This document shows positions 7,973 to 17,563 of a stretch of 64,000 nucleotides of DNA, piece after piece (position 1 is the stretch's first letter; every line of letters starts with the position of its first letter). The stretch lies in NCBI GenBank assembly GCA_043777375.1, contig JAYWHX010000002.1, forward strand, positions 1-64,000, in the 5' to 3' direction. The notes below the pieces were generated by a model. It did no database searches, had not been told where the DNA came from, and saw only the letters and a program-made list of their open reading frames with translations. The position numbers were made by a program, and so were the translations under genes. The stretch is from TH-plancto1 sp043777375 (GTDB lineage Bacteria; Planctomycetota; Planctomycetia; Planctomycetales; Planctomycetaceae).

Positions 7973-10100
7973 GCGGATCGACGAGCGATCGGGTCCAGTC
8001 GCGTAGGGCACTGGTCAGCTGCTCTGCCATCGTGCGGCGTCCACTGAGCGGGGCGGCGCTGGCTTGCTGACCGGCGAAGACGAGAGACGACGAGGCGGCA
8101 TCGAGCTTGGCTCGCAGCAGAAATCGCGGCTCGCTGAGCTTCACGCCGTCGTCATCTGAGTCGGATGAACTCGCCACCACGTCGACCTCGCCGCCATGCA
8201 CAGCCGATAGTGCGGGGTGCGGCAGGCGGGTGGAGGCGCGGGGCTCAAGGGCCAGGCTGGCCGAGGCGGTGGGGCCAGCGCCTCGTATGCGCAGGTCAGC
8301 TGAGTGAATGTCGGCGACCGAGAAGGCTTCGAGGTCGCGTTGGTCGATGCTGGCCAGCACTTCTTTGCGAGCTTCATCGCCAATCACGAGTAGTTCGGTC
8401 CCCTCTTTGAGATAGTTTCCAATCTGCTGATCGAGTCTCCTCGCTAGCACTCGCCCAGCAACCGGGGCTTTGATCGATAACGCATCGGTCCGGAGGTACG
8501 CCTCGGCCAGCTGCTCCTTCAGGGCCTGTTGATTGCGAAGTTCGATCTGAGCGAGGGCCAGTTCCTTGCGGTTAATCTGGCCGATGCGTTTGGCTTCGGA
8601 CTGCTCGATGGCCAGTTCAAGGTCCGTGACGCGGGCGTCGAGATCCTCGTTATGCAAGACGACCAGTTCGTCACCGGCCTCCACGGTCTGACCGTTGGTC
8701 ACACGAATCTCTTGAACGAATCCCGCAGAGGAGACTCGCACAACTTCCAAATCCGTGAAGTCCACGACCCCCGGAGCGTGTCGCTGAAGCGGACTGGGGA
8801 GCAGGAATACCAGCGATCCCACAACAGCTGCGGTTATTGTCCCGAGGACGACTGCGCGGGTTGCGCTCCAGCGGTCACGCTGCCAGCGCGTGATCAATGA
8901 GTGGAGCAAATCGAACACCGGCTTCACATACCACAACAGCATCGCCCCAACCGCAATCGCCAGACCCGCCCCTCGAAACATCACAGCTGCCCCGGCGAGA
9001 AGCGAGGCCGAAACGGTGACTCGCCATATTGAGGAGAGCAGGGCATAGCTGCGGATGACGGCCCCCTGGAACCCCGCTGGAACGGGAACAGTGCGATGCT
9101 CACCGTAGAAGATGCGGGCGTAGCGCGACTGGAGCCAACGACTGGCGGTTGTGCCAAGATTGGAGATATCGAGGAGGTCTTCGAGAATGAAATAACCGTC
9201 AAACCGCATCAGTGGGTTGATGTTGAAGATCAACGTGGTCAGGCTCGCACTGACAACGATGTTGTGCAGTAGATGTCGGGCAAACGGAGTTGTCGCTTGA
9301 GTCCAGCACAGTGCCGCAATCGCAGCAATCGTCAGTTCGACGAGGATTCCCCCAGCGGCCACATGCATCCGCTTCCACCGCGAGCGGAATCCGAGCGACG
9401 AGGTGACATCCACATAGGCCATCGGAGCGAAGAGGACAAAGACCACCCCCATCTCCGTCACACGGCCCCCGTGAGAACGACAAGCCAGCCCGTGGCCGAA
9501 CTCGTGGACCACCTTGAGGGTCACCCAGACGATGCCCAGCATTAACCAATTGTGCGAGGAGAAGACCTGCCGCGAGTCGGCCCAGAATTCATCGGAGTGT
9601 CCCGTCACCACGACGATGGCAGTCACCCACAACGCGGCCATCAAGAAGATCGCTGAACCGGTGAAGAACCAGCGAGTCCAGGGCAACAGCAGATCGAGCA
9701 ACCTCTCGGGACGCAGCAGCGGTACCTTCATCCAGAAGGGGTTGAACATTGACGTGAGTACGGTCGGCTTCTGAGCTGTGACTTCAAATGATCCTTGTGT
9801 GGGTCTCGCCAGCCCCGTCTCGATGAGCCACAGACAGATGCTGGTCGCCTCCTGTTCGGAGAATGCCTCTGGCCCCAATGTCCGGGACGAGATAGTGACC
9901 GCCTCGGCCAGCGAAGTAAGCCCGTCGAGCAGAGAGATCAACACATATTCCGCGCGACCCACTCGATAGAAACGCACCGCGACAGGATCCTCCAGCTGGT
10001 ACGTCACTCCATCCGCACTCGGCACCGGGCGAACGATCACATCGTCCCGCAGCTTGAGCTGGGTCCGATCGAGTTCATGAGTGCTGAGGTTGAGTTGCAT
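7968..10100 (-). CDS. M50 (site-2 protease family) membrane metalloprotease fused to an HlyD-type adaptor
   Basis: A 710-residue protein. Residues 1-100 are a cytoplasmic domain resembling a PqqD-like or winged module ('YVLISLLDGLTSLAEAV'). Membrane segments follow. The zinc motif HEFGH is at 199-203 and the second ligand motif 'NINPLMRFDGY' is at 293-303, so the protease looks intact. After a further TM near 415-435 comes a biotinyl-lipoyl/HlyD region (about 445-640) with 'VQEIRVTNGQTVEAGDEL' and a coiled coil. The product therefore appears to combine intramembrane proteolysis with a periplasmic adaptor. It is the last gene of the TolC/SecA/HlyD operon, 52 nt after the GAF-HlyD gene. Its role in cutting or releasing an exported substrate is inference. 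Confidence 0.88.
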   Translation of the reverse strand: MQLNLSTHELDRTQLKLRDDVIVRPVPSADGVTYQLEDPVAVRFYRVGRAEYVLISLLDGLTSLAEAVTISSRTLGPEAFSEQEATSICLWLIETGLARPTQGSFEVTAQKPTVLTSMFNPFWMKVPLLRPERLLDLLLPWTRWFFTGSAIFLMAALWVTAIVVVTGHSDEFWADSRQVFSSHNWLMLGIVWVTLKVVHEFGHGLACRSHGGRVTEMGVVFVLFAPMAYVDVTSSLGFRSRWKRMHVAAGGILVELTIAAIAALCWTQATTPFARHLLHNIVVSASLTTLIFNINPLMRFDGYFILEDLLDISNLGTTASRWLQSRYARIFYGEHRTVPVPAGFQGAVIRSYALLSSIWRVTVSASLLAGAAVMFRGAGLAIAVGAMLLWYVKPVFDLLHSLITRWQRDRWSATRAVVLGTITAAVVGSLVFLLPSPLQRHAPGVVDFTDLEVVRVSSAGFVQEIRVTNGQTVEAGDELVVLHNEDLDARVTDLELAIEQSEAKRIGQINRKELALAQIELRNQQALKEQLAEAYLRTDALSIKAPVAGRVLARRLDQQIGNYLKEGTELLVIGDEARKEVLASIDQRDLEAFSVADIHSADLRIRGAGPTASASLALEPRASTRLPHPALSAVHGGEVDVVASSSDSDDDGVKLSEPRFLLRAKLDAASSSLVFAGQQASAAPLSGRRTMAEQLTSALRDWTRSLVDPQ

Positions 10101-10152
10101 GGAAGAGAAACGAGAGTGACGGACGGGCCAATGTGCCCGTCATACGTTTAGA

Positions 10153-12030
10153 TCACCAGCCGATCCAGAATCGCACTTGATCGAAGGCCTTGTGGAACAA
10201 GTTCCAGCCGAGTGGTTGCGAGGCCGTTTGAATCCTGGCTCGCCCTTTCATGCCTGGCCTGAGCAGGCCGTGTTCGTTGCTGAACTTCACTTCCGCGACG
10301 AACACATAGTCTTGATCAACGAGTTCGGAGCGAGGATGAATCCGCTCAATTGTTCCGGCCCATGTCCGGTCGGGCAGGGCGTTAAGCACCGCTTCGATGG
10401 GCTGTCCGATCGTCACATGCCCGATGTCGTCTTCAGGGATGCCGATCTCGATCACCATCTCGGCGAGCGGAGCAATCTCGAACAGCGTCTGCCCTGTCGA
10501 CAGTGGGGCCCCCTCGGCTTTGCGCAGATCACCACTTATGACAACTCCCGTCACCGGGCTGCGAATCTCCAGCTGTTCGCTGCGTTGCCGCAGGACGGTG
10601 GCTTTGGCATCCATGCGAGCCATCTCCAATCGGGAGACCTGTGCCGCGTTGATCTCCTTTTCGGCGAGGTGCCCGTCGCGCTCCTTCGCAGCGCGGTCGA
10701 CTTCGGCTGTGGCACCGGAGAGCTCCCAGCGGATCTCTTCTCCATCGAGTCGAGCCAAGACCTGGCCTGCTTCGACCTCGTCACCCGGATCGACTTCGGC
10801 TTTGAGCAAACGTGCCTCGAAAGGAGCGGCCACATACCGGAGCGAAACAGGATGCACCTCACAGGCTCCTCGAACCGAATAGGGCAGAGGAACCCACAAG
10901 CCCGCCGCCAGTACAAGGATTCCCAAGGTGACGAGTCTCCCCTTCCGCTTCTGCATCGAGAGCGAAACCTGATTCCAGAACTGGGAAATTCGCCCCCGCT
11001 CCCCGCGCTGCAGCGACTTGAGCGCTGCACCCACAAGTGGTGCAGCAGCCTGCATAAAACCCACTGCCGAGATCGCCTGCTTGGCACCTCGAGCGATTGC
11101 CACCCACGCTCCAACGATCTCACCCTCGGATGTTCTCAGTGGCACCGATACGACCGCTTCGGCGTTCCAACGGAGTGCCAGCTGTTTGTGGGTCACTAGC
11201 GATTGTCGAGGTGCACCGAGCGGAGGGGGCCAGATTCCGGCTTCGCCTCGCAAGAGACATTCATCGAGTGCCGCTTCGAGAAATGACTCCCGTTGCTCGG
11301 GGGACACTTTACCATCGCTGCGACTGATGGCGGTCAGGTGGCACCCAGATTCACCCGGGCAAGACACTGCGACGGCCACCTGCATCACACTCAAATACCG
11401 CGCTGCCTCATCACACAGAATTTGTCCCGCCGCGTGAACATTGGCCGCAGCTTGCACGCGCGCTGCAAGATCGACAAGAGCCGCTGTCGCTGCAACCTCA
11501 CTGTCCAACTCGCTCGCTCCGATTCGGAGATCATGCATCGCAATCGTCGAAACAGCCAATTCGACCACGGTGGTGAGGACATCAGGTGGCGCTGGTGGAG
11601 CGAGGAACAGGGCCAGCAAAACCTCCGGAGTCTTCGCTGTGATCACAGGGACGCAGACGAGCAATTGCGTAGGTGGGCGACCAATGCGTCCGACTCGTGT
11701 CTGGCGTTCCTGGCAACTCGCACTGGTAAAATCTCGAAAGCTTTTCGTCGTTTGCTCTGGCAACCCGGCAATGGGATGCAGGATACCATCCAGATTGACT
11801 TGTCCCTGCGCATCCGGGCGGCCAATCAACAAGATGTCCGCATGTGCCGCCTCGGTCAAGGTACGAGCCACTCTCACGACCAAATCGGCTCGGTCGGTCG
11901 CCAGTGCCGCAGCCTCGTTGAATCGAGACTGCAATGTCCGCATCCGCTCTGCCTCCGGTCGGCGCGTCGGCACAGTTTCTCCGGGGAGAGAACTATGTGG
12001 CTCGGGAGTGACCGGCTGATCGAGACTCAT
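10153..12030 (-). CDS. GAF-like domain fused to a membrane fusion protein (HlyD family)
   Basis: A 625-residue protein. The first 350 residues are cytoplasmic and look like one or two GAF-type sensory domains (for example 'LVVRVARTLTEAAHADILLIG' and a second block near 185-335, ending in the strand 'GEIVGAWVAIARG'). One TM helix lies at about 365-387. The rest is an HlyD/RND-type adaptor with 'KAEVDPGDEVEAGQVLARLD' (lipoyl half-motif), a hairpin, and 'IRSPVTGVVISGDLRKAEG'. It overlaps the previous gene by ATGA, implying translational coupling. A GAF sensor on an efflux adaptor is unusual and may let export respond to a cytoplasmic ligand. The ligand is unknown. Confidence 0.85.
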   Translation of the reverse strand: MSLDQPVTPEPHSSLPGETVPTRRPEAERMRTLQSRFNEAAALATDRADLVVRVARTLTEAAHADILLIGRPDAQGQVNLDGILHPIAGLPEQTTKSFRDFTSASCQERQTRVGRIGRPPTQLLVCVPVITAKTPEVLLALFLAPPAPPDVLTTVVELAVSTIAMHDLRIGASELDSEVAATAALVDLAARVQAAANVHAAGQILCDEAARYLSVMQVAVAVSCPGESGCHLTAISRSDGKVSPEQRESFLEAALDECLLRGEAGIWPPPLGAPRQSLVTHKQLALRWNAEAVVSVPLRTSEGEIVGAWVAIARGAKQAISAVGFMQAAAPLVGAALKSLQRGERGRISQFWNQVSLSMQKRKGRLVTLGILVLAAGLWVPLPYSVRGACEVHPVSLRYVAAPFEARLLKAEVDPGDEVEAGQVLARLDGEEIRWELSGATAEVDRAAKERDGHLAEKEINAAQVSRLEMARMDAKATVLRQRSEQLEIRSPVTGVVISGDLRKAEGAPLSTGQTLFEIAPLAEMVIEIGIPEDDIGHVTIGQPIEAVLNALPDRTWAGTIERIHPRSELVDQDYVFVAEVKFSNEHGLLRPGMKGRARIQTASQPLGWNLFHKAFDQVRFWIGW

Positions 12031-12950
12031 CGAGGCTTCCCGACTTCAAGGCCGCTGGTCTTGACCGGCGGTTTGGTGCCATTCGTGGCGGGGGGACCGC
12101 TCTTGGGCTGTCCGGCAGTTTGGCCCTTGGGCAATTCTCCACTGAGGACGAGCAGAGACTTCTCTCCGCTGCGATATTGGTGATTGGGATTCGGCAATCG
12201 CACCTTGATCAGGATTGTTCCGCTCTGCGCATCAGTCACGGGAGCGATGTATTCGACGACCCCCTTGGCGGGCAACCGAGCATCACCGACCAGCATGTCG
12301 ACAGGTGCGTTCGGCTTGATGTCTTTACTCAACAACGAGGGCACCGAGTACGTCGCGATCAGAGGATCGAGTTGGACAACAGTGGCGATGACCGGATCGT
12401 TGACCGAGACAAACTCGCCCACGTCACGATGCACCCTGACAACCACTCCGTCAATCGGCGACCGGACCTGTCGTTGCTCCAACTGAACCTTGATTCGGTC
12501 GTACTCCAGCCCGCGCACCAGGAGTTCTTCCTGAACAACCAGTAACTGCGCCGCAGAGACTTCTTGCTCCACTTGGCTGCGATCAAACTCTTCCTGTGTG
12601 GCATGCTTGCGTTCCAGCAGCATCTTGAGTTTCTCACTCCGCTCGGTCCGCAGACGAACATCTGCTTCAGCGGAGTTCAATCGCCCCTTGGCGTTCCGAC
12701 TGCGGTCGGCAATCTCCAGCGTGGCGTTGAGCAACGTCTGATCGAGACTGCCGAGGACCTGGTCCTTCTGAACTCGATCTCCCTCCTTGACGTTAATCAG
12801 GGACACAATCCCCGTGTCCGTGGAAGCGACATCCAGATCACGAAACGGCTCCGTGAAACCTTCGACCTCGGCAGCAGTGGCTGATCCCGCGAGCAAGCAG
12901 GCCGCCAGCGCAGCGCAGAGTCCTAATCGCTGAGGTTGTTTCTTCATCAT
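12027..12950 (-). CDS. Periplasmic adaptor subunit (HlyD/RND membrane fusion protein)
   Basis: A 307-residue protein with a Sec signal peptide ('LCAALAACLLAGSATAAE'). It shows the usual adaptor order: lipoyl half 'VSLINVKEGDRVQKDQVL', alpha-hairpin (about 80-155, rich in Glu/Arg/Gln), second lipoyl half 'QVRSPIDGVVVRVHRDVG', then a beta-barrel. It is shorter than many RND adaptors and lacks a clear membrane-proximal domain. ATGA overlaps join it to both the SecA-like gene upstream and the GAF-HlyD gene downstream. It probably bridges the inner-membrane parts to the TolC-like channel. Confidence 0.9.
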   Translation of the reverse strand: MMKKQPQRLGLCAALAACLLAGSATAAEVEGFTEPFRDLDVASTDTGIVSLINVKEGDRVQKDQVLGSLDQTLLNATLEIADRSRNAKGRLNSAEADVRLRTERSEKLKMLLERKHATQEEFDRSQVEQEVSAAQLLVVQEELLVRGLEYDRIKVQLEQRQVRSPIDGVVVRVHRDVGEFVSVNDPVIATVVQLDPLIATYSVPSLLSKDIKPNAPVDMLVGDARLPAKGVVEYIAPVTDAQSGTILIKVRLPNPNHQYRSGEKSLLVLSGELPKGQTAGQPKSGPPATNGTKPPVKTSGLEVGKPR

Positions 12951-14869
12951 GTTTTCTCTCCGAGGAATTTGGCGAGAATGGTATCTCGCTGCAGGTCGTA
13001 GTCCAGTAGGCTTTGTCGTTGGCGGGACGCTTTGCGTTCCACTTCAGTTTGCAGCTTTCGTAAGGCCGGTGTCAGATCCGTCTGGCACTCATGACGCAAG
13101 TCCGCCAGCTTGATGATCCGTGAAGCCAGCCCGGCCCCATGTTCCACGAGCAGGTCATCTTCGGCGGAGACGAAGATCTGTGCAGTTCCGGCTTGGCCTT
13201 GTCTGGCTCCCCGCCCGATCAGCTGGCGATCAACGCGATGCGAGTCGTATGGCTCAGAGCAGATGACATGTAAACCACCTGCGGCGAGTGCTTCGGGAGA
13301 GGGCTTGATATCGGTTCCGCGCCCCGCGAGATTGGTCGCAATGGTTATCGATTTGAGCTGTCCCGCATGGGAGACAATCTCTGCCTCGCTCTTGTCCTGC
13401 CGCCCATTGAGTAACTCAAAGCAAAGCCCGCGATCCTGGAGTAACGCGGCGAGTCGGACACTGCTGGCAATACAGCGGGTGCCGACGAGAATGGGTTGTC
13501 CAGTGGCGTGCCGAGCTTCCACTTCTGCGGCAATTGCCAGCCATTTCGCTTCCGTGTTCGCAAAGAAGCGGCTCGTCAGAATCTTCCGTTGAGTGGGGAG
13601 TCTCAAGGGAATCGGACGGACCTCGACGTGGTAGATCGACTGGAATTCGCGCTCACCCCCAGTGGCAGTCCCGGTCATCCCGCTCAGCGTACGATACAAT
13701 CGCAGAAATCTCTGCCGGGTGATCCGAGCGAGAGAGCGAGTGTCCGGAGTAATCGCGAGATGCTCCTTGGCCAGAATCGCCTGATGCAGTCCATCGCTCC
13801 AAGTCCGGTCGGGCATGATCCGTCCGGTCGAGCCATCGACGATCTGGACTTCGTCTTCGTGGACGATGTATTCCCCGTCACGATGAAACAGCAGCCGAGC
13901 TTTTAGAGCGGCTTCGACATACAGAGACCACGGGCGAATCAGCACAGCCATCGAAATCTGATCCACCACAGCGTGGACCTTGTCCCGCCCCACACTGGAG
14001 AGCCGTACCAGCCCGCGTGTACGATCAAATTCGTAGTCCACCGAAGCCTGCAACTCTGAGGCAAGTCGCAAAGCGACACGATGCGCCTCGGCATCAGGGG
14101 CCTCGCCTGGGGCCGCCTCGCTGATCAACAGTGGAGAGATCGCATCGTCGAGCATCACATGATCGGCCTCGTCCACGATCGCAAAGTTGAGACCGCGTTG
14201 CATCGTGACCCGTGGAGTCATCCCACCCGTAAGCCGCTGCCGAACGACCACGCCGAGTGCCGCGGCTTTGACCTGCCTCATCGCGATCTGATCTCGCAGA
14301 TAGTCAAACCCAAACTCGAAGCCATTTCCATAGACCACATCACAGTCATAGAGCGGACGTTTCACCGGAGCAGGTGCCTGCTCCGGCAATACCGCGACAG
14401 TCAACCCCAGCATCTTAAACACAGGCCGCAGCTCTTCGCAGTCACGTTCCGCCAGATAGCTATTGGAGGTCATCACATGAACACCACGACCACTTAAGGC
14501 GTGAATATAAGCCGGGGCGGTGGCCGTTAAAGTCTTGCCTTCACCTGTCGCCATTTCCGCGATGGCCCCGCTCGCCAGCAACAGCCCCCCTAGCAGCTGA
14601 ACATCGTGGAGCGTCTTTCCATGAACTCGACGAATGGCTTCGACCGCGAACGCGAATCCGGATTCCAGAACTTCTGGAGCCAGTGGATCTCCTCCCGACT
14701 CGACATTGTCTCGCAGTTGGCTGGAGTAGCCGAGAAGCTGTGAATCAGTGAGTGTGGTCAGCCGAGACGCGATGTCGCGAATACGTGGCAGGAGCGCAGC
14801 AAGATCCCCCGCCATTCCAAGACGTTGTTTGACAGTCGATCGATCGTTGGATCGTTGTGCCAGGACCAC
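12947..14869 (-). CDS. Short SecA-like preprotein translocase ATPase
   Basis: A SecA homologue of about 640 residues, against roughly 800-900 for housekeeping SecA. Visible motifs: Walker A 'MATGEGKTLTA' (GEGKT at 109-113), 'MTSNSYLAERD', motif II 'AIVDEADHVMLDDA' (DEAD at 233-236), the region 'LSGMTGTA', 'TNLAGRGTDI', and motif VI 'LIGRGARQGQAGTAQIF'. The protein ends soon after motif VI, so most of the C-terminal helical scaffold/wing and the zinc-binding tail are absent. The start is set at GTG 14869 because GGAGG lies 6 bases upstream and only 19 nt separate it from the TolC stop; longer frames would overlap TolC. It is translationally coupled to the HlyD gene. A dedicated motor for the neighbouring giant protein is inference. 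Confidence 0.88.
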   Translation of the reverse strand: MVLAQRSNDRSTVKQRLGMAGDLAALLPRIRDIASRLTTLTDSQLLGYSSQLRDNVESGGDPLAPEVLESGFAFAVEAIRRVHGKTLHDVQLLGGLLLASGAIAEMATGEGKTLTATAPAYIHALSGRGVHVMTSNSYLAERDCEELRPVFKMLGLTVAVLPEQAPAPVKRPLYDCDVVYGNGFEFGFDYLRDQIAMRQVKAAALGVVVRQRLTGGMTPRVTMQRGLNFAIVDEADHVMLDDAISPLLISEAAPGEAPDAEAHRVALRLASELQASVDYEFDRTRGLVRLSSVGRDKVHAVVDQISMAVLIRPWSLYVEAALKARLLFHRDGEYIVHEDEVQIVDGSTGRIMPDRTWSDGLHQAILAKEHLAITPDTRSLARITRQRFLRLYRTLSGMTGTATGGEREFQSIYHVEVRPIPLRLPTQRKILTSRFFANTEAKWLAIAAEVEARHATGQPILVGTRCIASSVRLAALLQDRGLCFELLNGRQDKSEAEIVSHAGQLKSITIATNLAGRGTDIKPSPEALAAGGLHVICSEPYDSHRVDRQLIGRGARQGQAGTAQIFVSAEDDLLVEHGAGLASRIIKLADLRHECQTDLTPALRKLQTEVERKASRQRQSLLDYDLQRDTILAKFLGEKT

Positions 14870-14888
14870 GACATTCCTCCGATCGAGT

Positions 14889-17264
14889 TCACCGCCGAAA
14901 TCGGTTGAACCAAGCTTGTGGCTTTTTCTCAGAACTCTCGACTGACACCTGCTGGGCACTCTTGGACTTGCTCTGACTGCTTGTGAGTGGTGAGATTTCG
15001 AGAGGTGCCGCTGGTTGGTCGGAGGGGAAGGGGTCCGTGGCATTCGCTGGTACAGGGGCATATTCCGGAGCGATGTCGGACTCGGATTGACTCTCTACAC
15101 CCTCCACTCGTGTGGGGTTCTGAGCAATCAGTAGCGTCCCCATCGATCGACGAACACGGATCAGGGCGATCGAGTAGGCCACTTGCGAATGAACGAATTC
15201 ACCTTCCGCGTCGGCCAGACGCTGCTGAGCATCCAGCAGATCTTCCAGTAACAGCGTCGTGCTGCGATCCGCTCCGGGAAGGATTTTCCAACGATCTTCC
15301 AAATAGCTCGATTCCGTCTCCGCAGCGATGAGAGCTTGGAACTTACCAAGCATCTCGCGATAGGACGTTTCGGCCTCGCGGACGGACAGTTCGACATCGG
15401 TCAAACCCGTTTCAACGACGGTACGGAAGTCGTAGACCGCTTTGGTCAACTCCCACTGGCGGCGGTCGAGACGGGCACTTGCCGCACGATTCCCCAGCGG
15501 CATTTCGAATTGAGTCCCGATGGTGTAACCGGGGCGCCCATCCGCATACTGATTGCCCCACGCCTTCAACATGCCCGCATGTCCCGCGAGGCCAGCCACA
15601 TAGGTATTCAGGACAAGATCCAGCTTGGGCAGCAGTTCGTTCTGCGACACTCCCAAGCGAACACCCGCAGATCGCAGATCATGGACCGCTTGTGAAATAT
15701 CGGGACGATATTGCAAGGCTTGCTGCAGCGAACCGGAGAGCGAAAGAGACACATGATCGGCGCGCGGAGCCTCGATCGGCACAAGCTCGATGGTCGACAA
15801 ATCGAGGTACAGCGGATCATTGACCAACAGACGCAATCGCGATTCTGCATTGCGGATCGCAGACTGGGCTCTGACGATTTCCGACCGGCGACTGGCAACA
15901 GCGGCCTTGGCTCGATTGACTTGCCGTTGCAGTGCATCAATCTCCTGCCGCCCACCGAGCGTTTCCAGGATATGCTCCGCGCTGTCATATACCTTGCGAC
16001 GTTGCAGGTAGATCGCTCGTGAGCGATAGAGATCCCAGTACGACTCAGTAACCTTCAACAAGTGATCTTGAATCTCTTCCTGTACACTGTCGAAGGAGCG
16101 ATTCAGCTCAATCTGAGCCAGCACAATGCGTGCCTGGTTATAGGCCACCCCAGAGCCATTCAGCAAAGGCTGAGTGTAATTCATCTGCAGACGGGTTGTG
16201 CCTTGCGGAGCCGGGACGAAGAACTTGGAGTTGTTATCCTGCCATCCCACTTTTTGCGAGACTTCGAATTCTCCCCCGTACTGATTCCGACGACGCACAC
16301 CGACTGTACTCGTGGCAATTTGATCGACAAATCGACTGGCGTTATTCCCGGTGGTCAGCGTGTTCCCCACGGGGTCGTTGAGATCGCTCCATTTTGAGTC
16401 GACGAAAGCTGTCCAGTCAAAGGCGGCGTTCTCCGCACACAGAATGCTGTTATTAATATCCGGTTGAGTGCGAATACCGAGCACTTGTGGAGAGTATTGC
16501 AGGGCTCCCGTCACGAGTGTATCGACATCGACTGGCACAGCAGACTGGCTGCGACGAATCGTATTGGGGAGTTCGCTGACCCACCACGGAACATAGCTCG
16601 CCGGAAGTTCGGTCAAGTCACCTGCCCGGACATCCATCTCCTCTTCGACCGGGGCACGTGCCGCGCGATCTTCGAATGAGGCAGTCCATGGAAGTGAGTC
16701 GGGGTCCTGGTTCGAGGGGAGGTAGGGAGGCGCGAACTCGGATGCTCCTGCCAGATCGCTAGGAGTGTCTCGCATCAGGACAGGGACGCGTGATGGCTCG
16801 ACCGCCATGGGAACCGGCTCTTCCAGAACCTCCTCAGGCCCTGACAAGCGATCCACGTTCTTACTGGGAGGGGGAGGGTCATCCGCCTCCACATCCACGG
16901 GCACAGCCTCGACCGGCAGCTCGATCCGCTGGGTTTCGGACTCAGACGCTTGCACAGGCAGAATTTCAGACGATTTCCTGACTCGGGGGAGCGCACGCTT
17001 CGGAGCGGCACCAGTTCCCGGGAATCCGAGACCGAGAGGGCGATTGGCTGTCACAGTCCCGCGCTGACGAGCAGCAGGGGCCGGAGCCTCGACTTCGGTC
17101 GAATCGTCAAACTCCGGTGCCAGGAGCTGAATCACCGGCAAATCCGGCGCAAGAGGCGGCTCGCCCATCACATGGGCTGCCAGCCAAGCAGACGATGTGA
17201 GAGCAGCGGCAGCTGCAATCCATGCGTGGTGACGATCCATGCTCCAGTTGCCTTCCTTGGCCAT
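14889..17264 (-). CDS. TolC-family outer membrane channel with long N-terminal extension
   Basis: About 791 residues, against 450-500 for ordinary TolC proteins. The N-terminus has a signal-like segment ('HHAWIAAAAALTSSAWLAA'), followed by some 200 residues rich in Pro, Glu and Ala (near 40-230) that look disordered. The outer-membrane efflux domain covers about 300-720 in two repeats with long helices ('QIELNRSFDSVQEEIQDHLL'; 'RDVELSVREAETSYREMLG'-type heptads). The tail after 720 is again low-complexity. The start at 17264 was chosen because GGGAGGAG precedes it; ATG 17240 is an alternative giving a tighter signal peptide. It is the first gene of the five-gene export operon. Confidence 0.88.
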   Translation of the reverse strand: MAKEGNWSMDRHHAWIAAAAALTSSAWLAAHVMGEPPLAPDLPVIQLLAPEFDDSTEVEAPAPAARQRGTVTANRPLGLGFPGTGAAPKRALPRVRKSSEILPVQASESETQRIELPVEAVPVDVEADDPPPPSKNVDRLSGPEEVLEEPVPMAVEPSRVPVLMRDTPSDLAGASEFAPPYLPSNQDPDSLPWTASFEDRAARAPVEEEMDVRAGDLTELPASYVPWWVSELPNTIRRSQSAVPVDVDTLVTGALQYSPQVLGIRTQPDINNSILCAENAAFDWTAFVDSKWSDLNDPVGNTLTTGNNASRFVDQIATSTVGVRRRNQYGGEFEVSQKVGWQDNNSKFFVPAPQGTTRLQMNYTQPLLNGSGVAYNQARIVLAQIELNRSFDSVQEEIQDHLLKVTESYWDLYRSRAIYLQRRKVYDSAEHILETLGGRQEIDALQRQVNRAKAAVASRRSEIVRAQSAIRNAESRLRLLVNDPLYLDLSTIELVPIEAPRADHVSLSLSGSLQQALQYRPDISQAVHDLRSAGVRLGVSQNELLPKLDLVLNTYVAGLAGHAGMLKAWGNQYADGRPGYTIGTQFEMPLGNRAASARLDRRQWELTKAVYDFRTVVETGLTDVELSVREAETSYREMLGKFQALIAAETESSYLEDRWKILPGADRSTTLLLEDLLDAQQRLADAEGEFVHSQVAYSIALIRVRRSMGTLLIAQNPTRVEGVESQSESDIAPEYAPVPANATDPFPSDQPAAPLEISPLTSSQSKSKSAQQVSVESSEKKPQAWFNRFRR

Positions 17265-17563
17265 AGCTCCTCCCGGGAATGGGGAGAGCACGATGCATTC
17301 CTGCCTCAATTGGATCGACGGGGCGACCCGCAAACCCCAGTCCGCAGGGAGTCAAATCGATTGAGAATAAATCACACACATTCGCCTGTGTCAGGACTTG
17401 CAGAGTCGGCGCGTTAGTCAGGACCGGAACCTTGAGTCTGGCCCTCATTGTCCGCATAACCACACTGCTGTTACATCCGTTACCAGCCGCACTGCCTCCC
17501 TCATTTGCCTCAACGACCTGAAGTGCAAACTAGGCTCTATTCAGAATCGCCTTCCACTGGTCG
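17265..17563. promoter_or_regulatory. Divergent intergenic region between TolC operon and giant adhesin gene
   Basis: About 299 nt separate two divergent starts, so promoters for both the export operon and the giant gene must lie here. I see no convincing consensus promoter and no strong palindrome. The layout itself suggests co-regulation. Confidence 0.5.

Noticed and set aside
10177..12183. Long plus-strand frames over the GAF-HlyD gene
   Set aside because: Antisense shadows of a gene with clear adaptor motifs.
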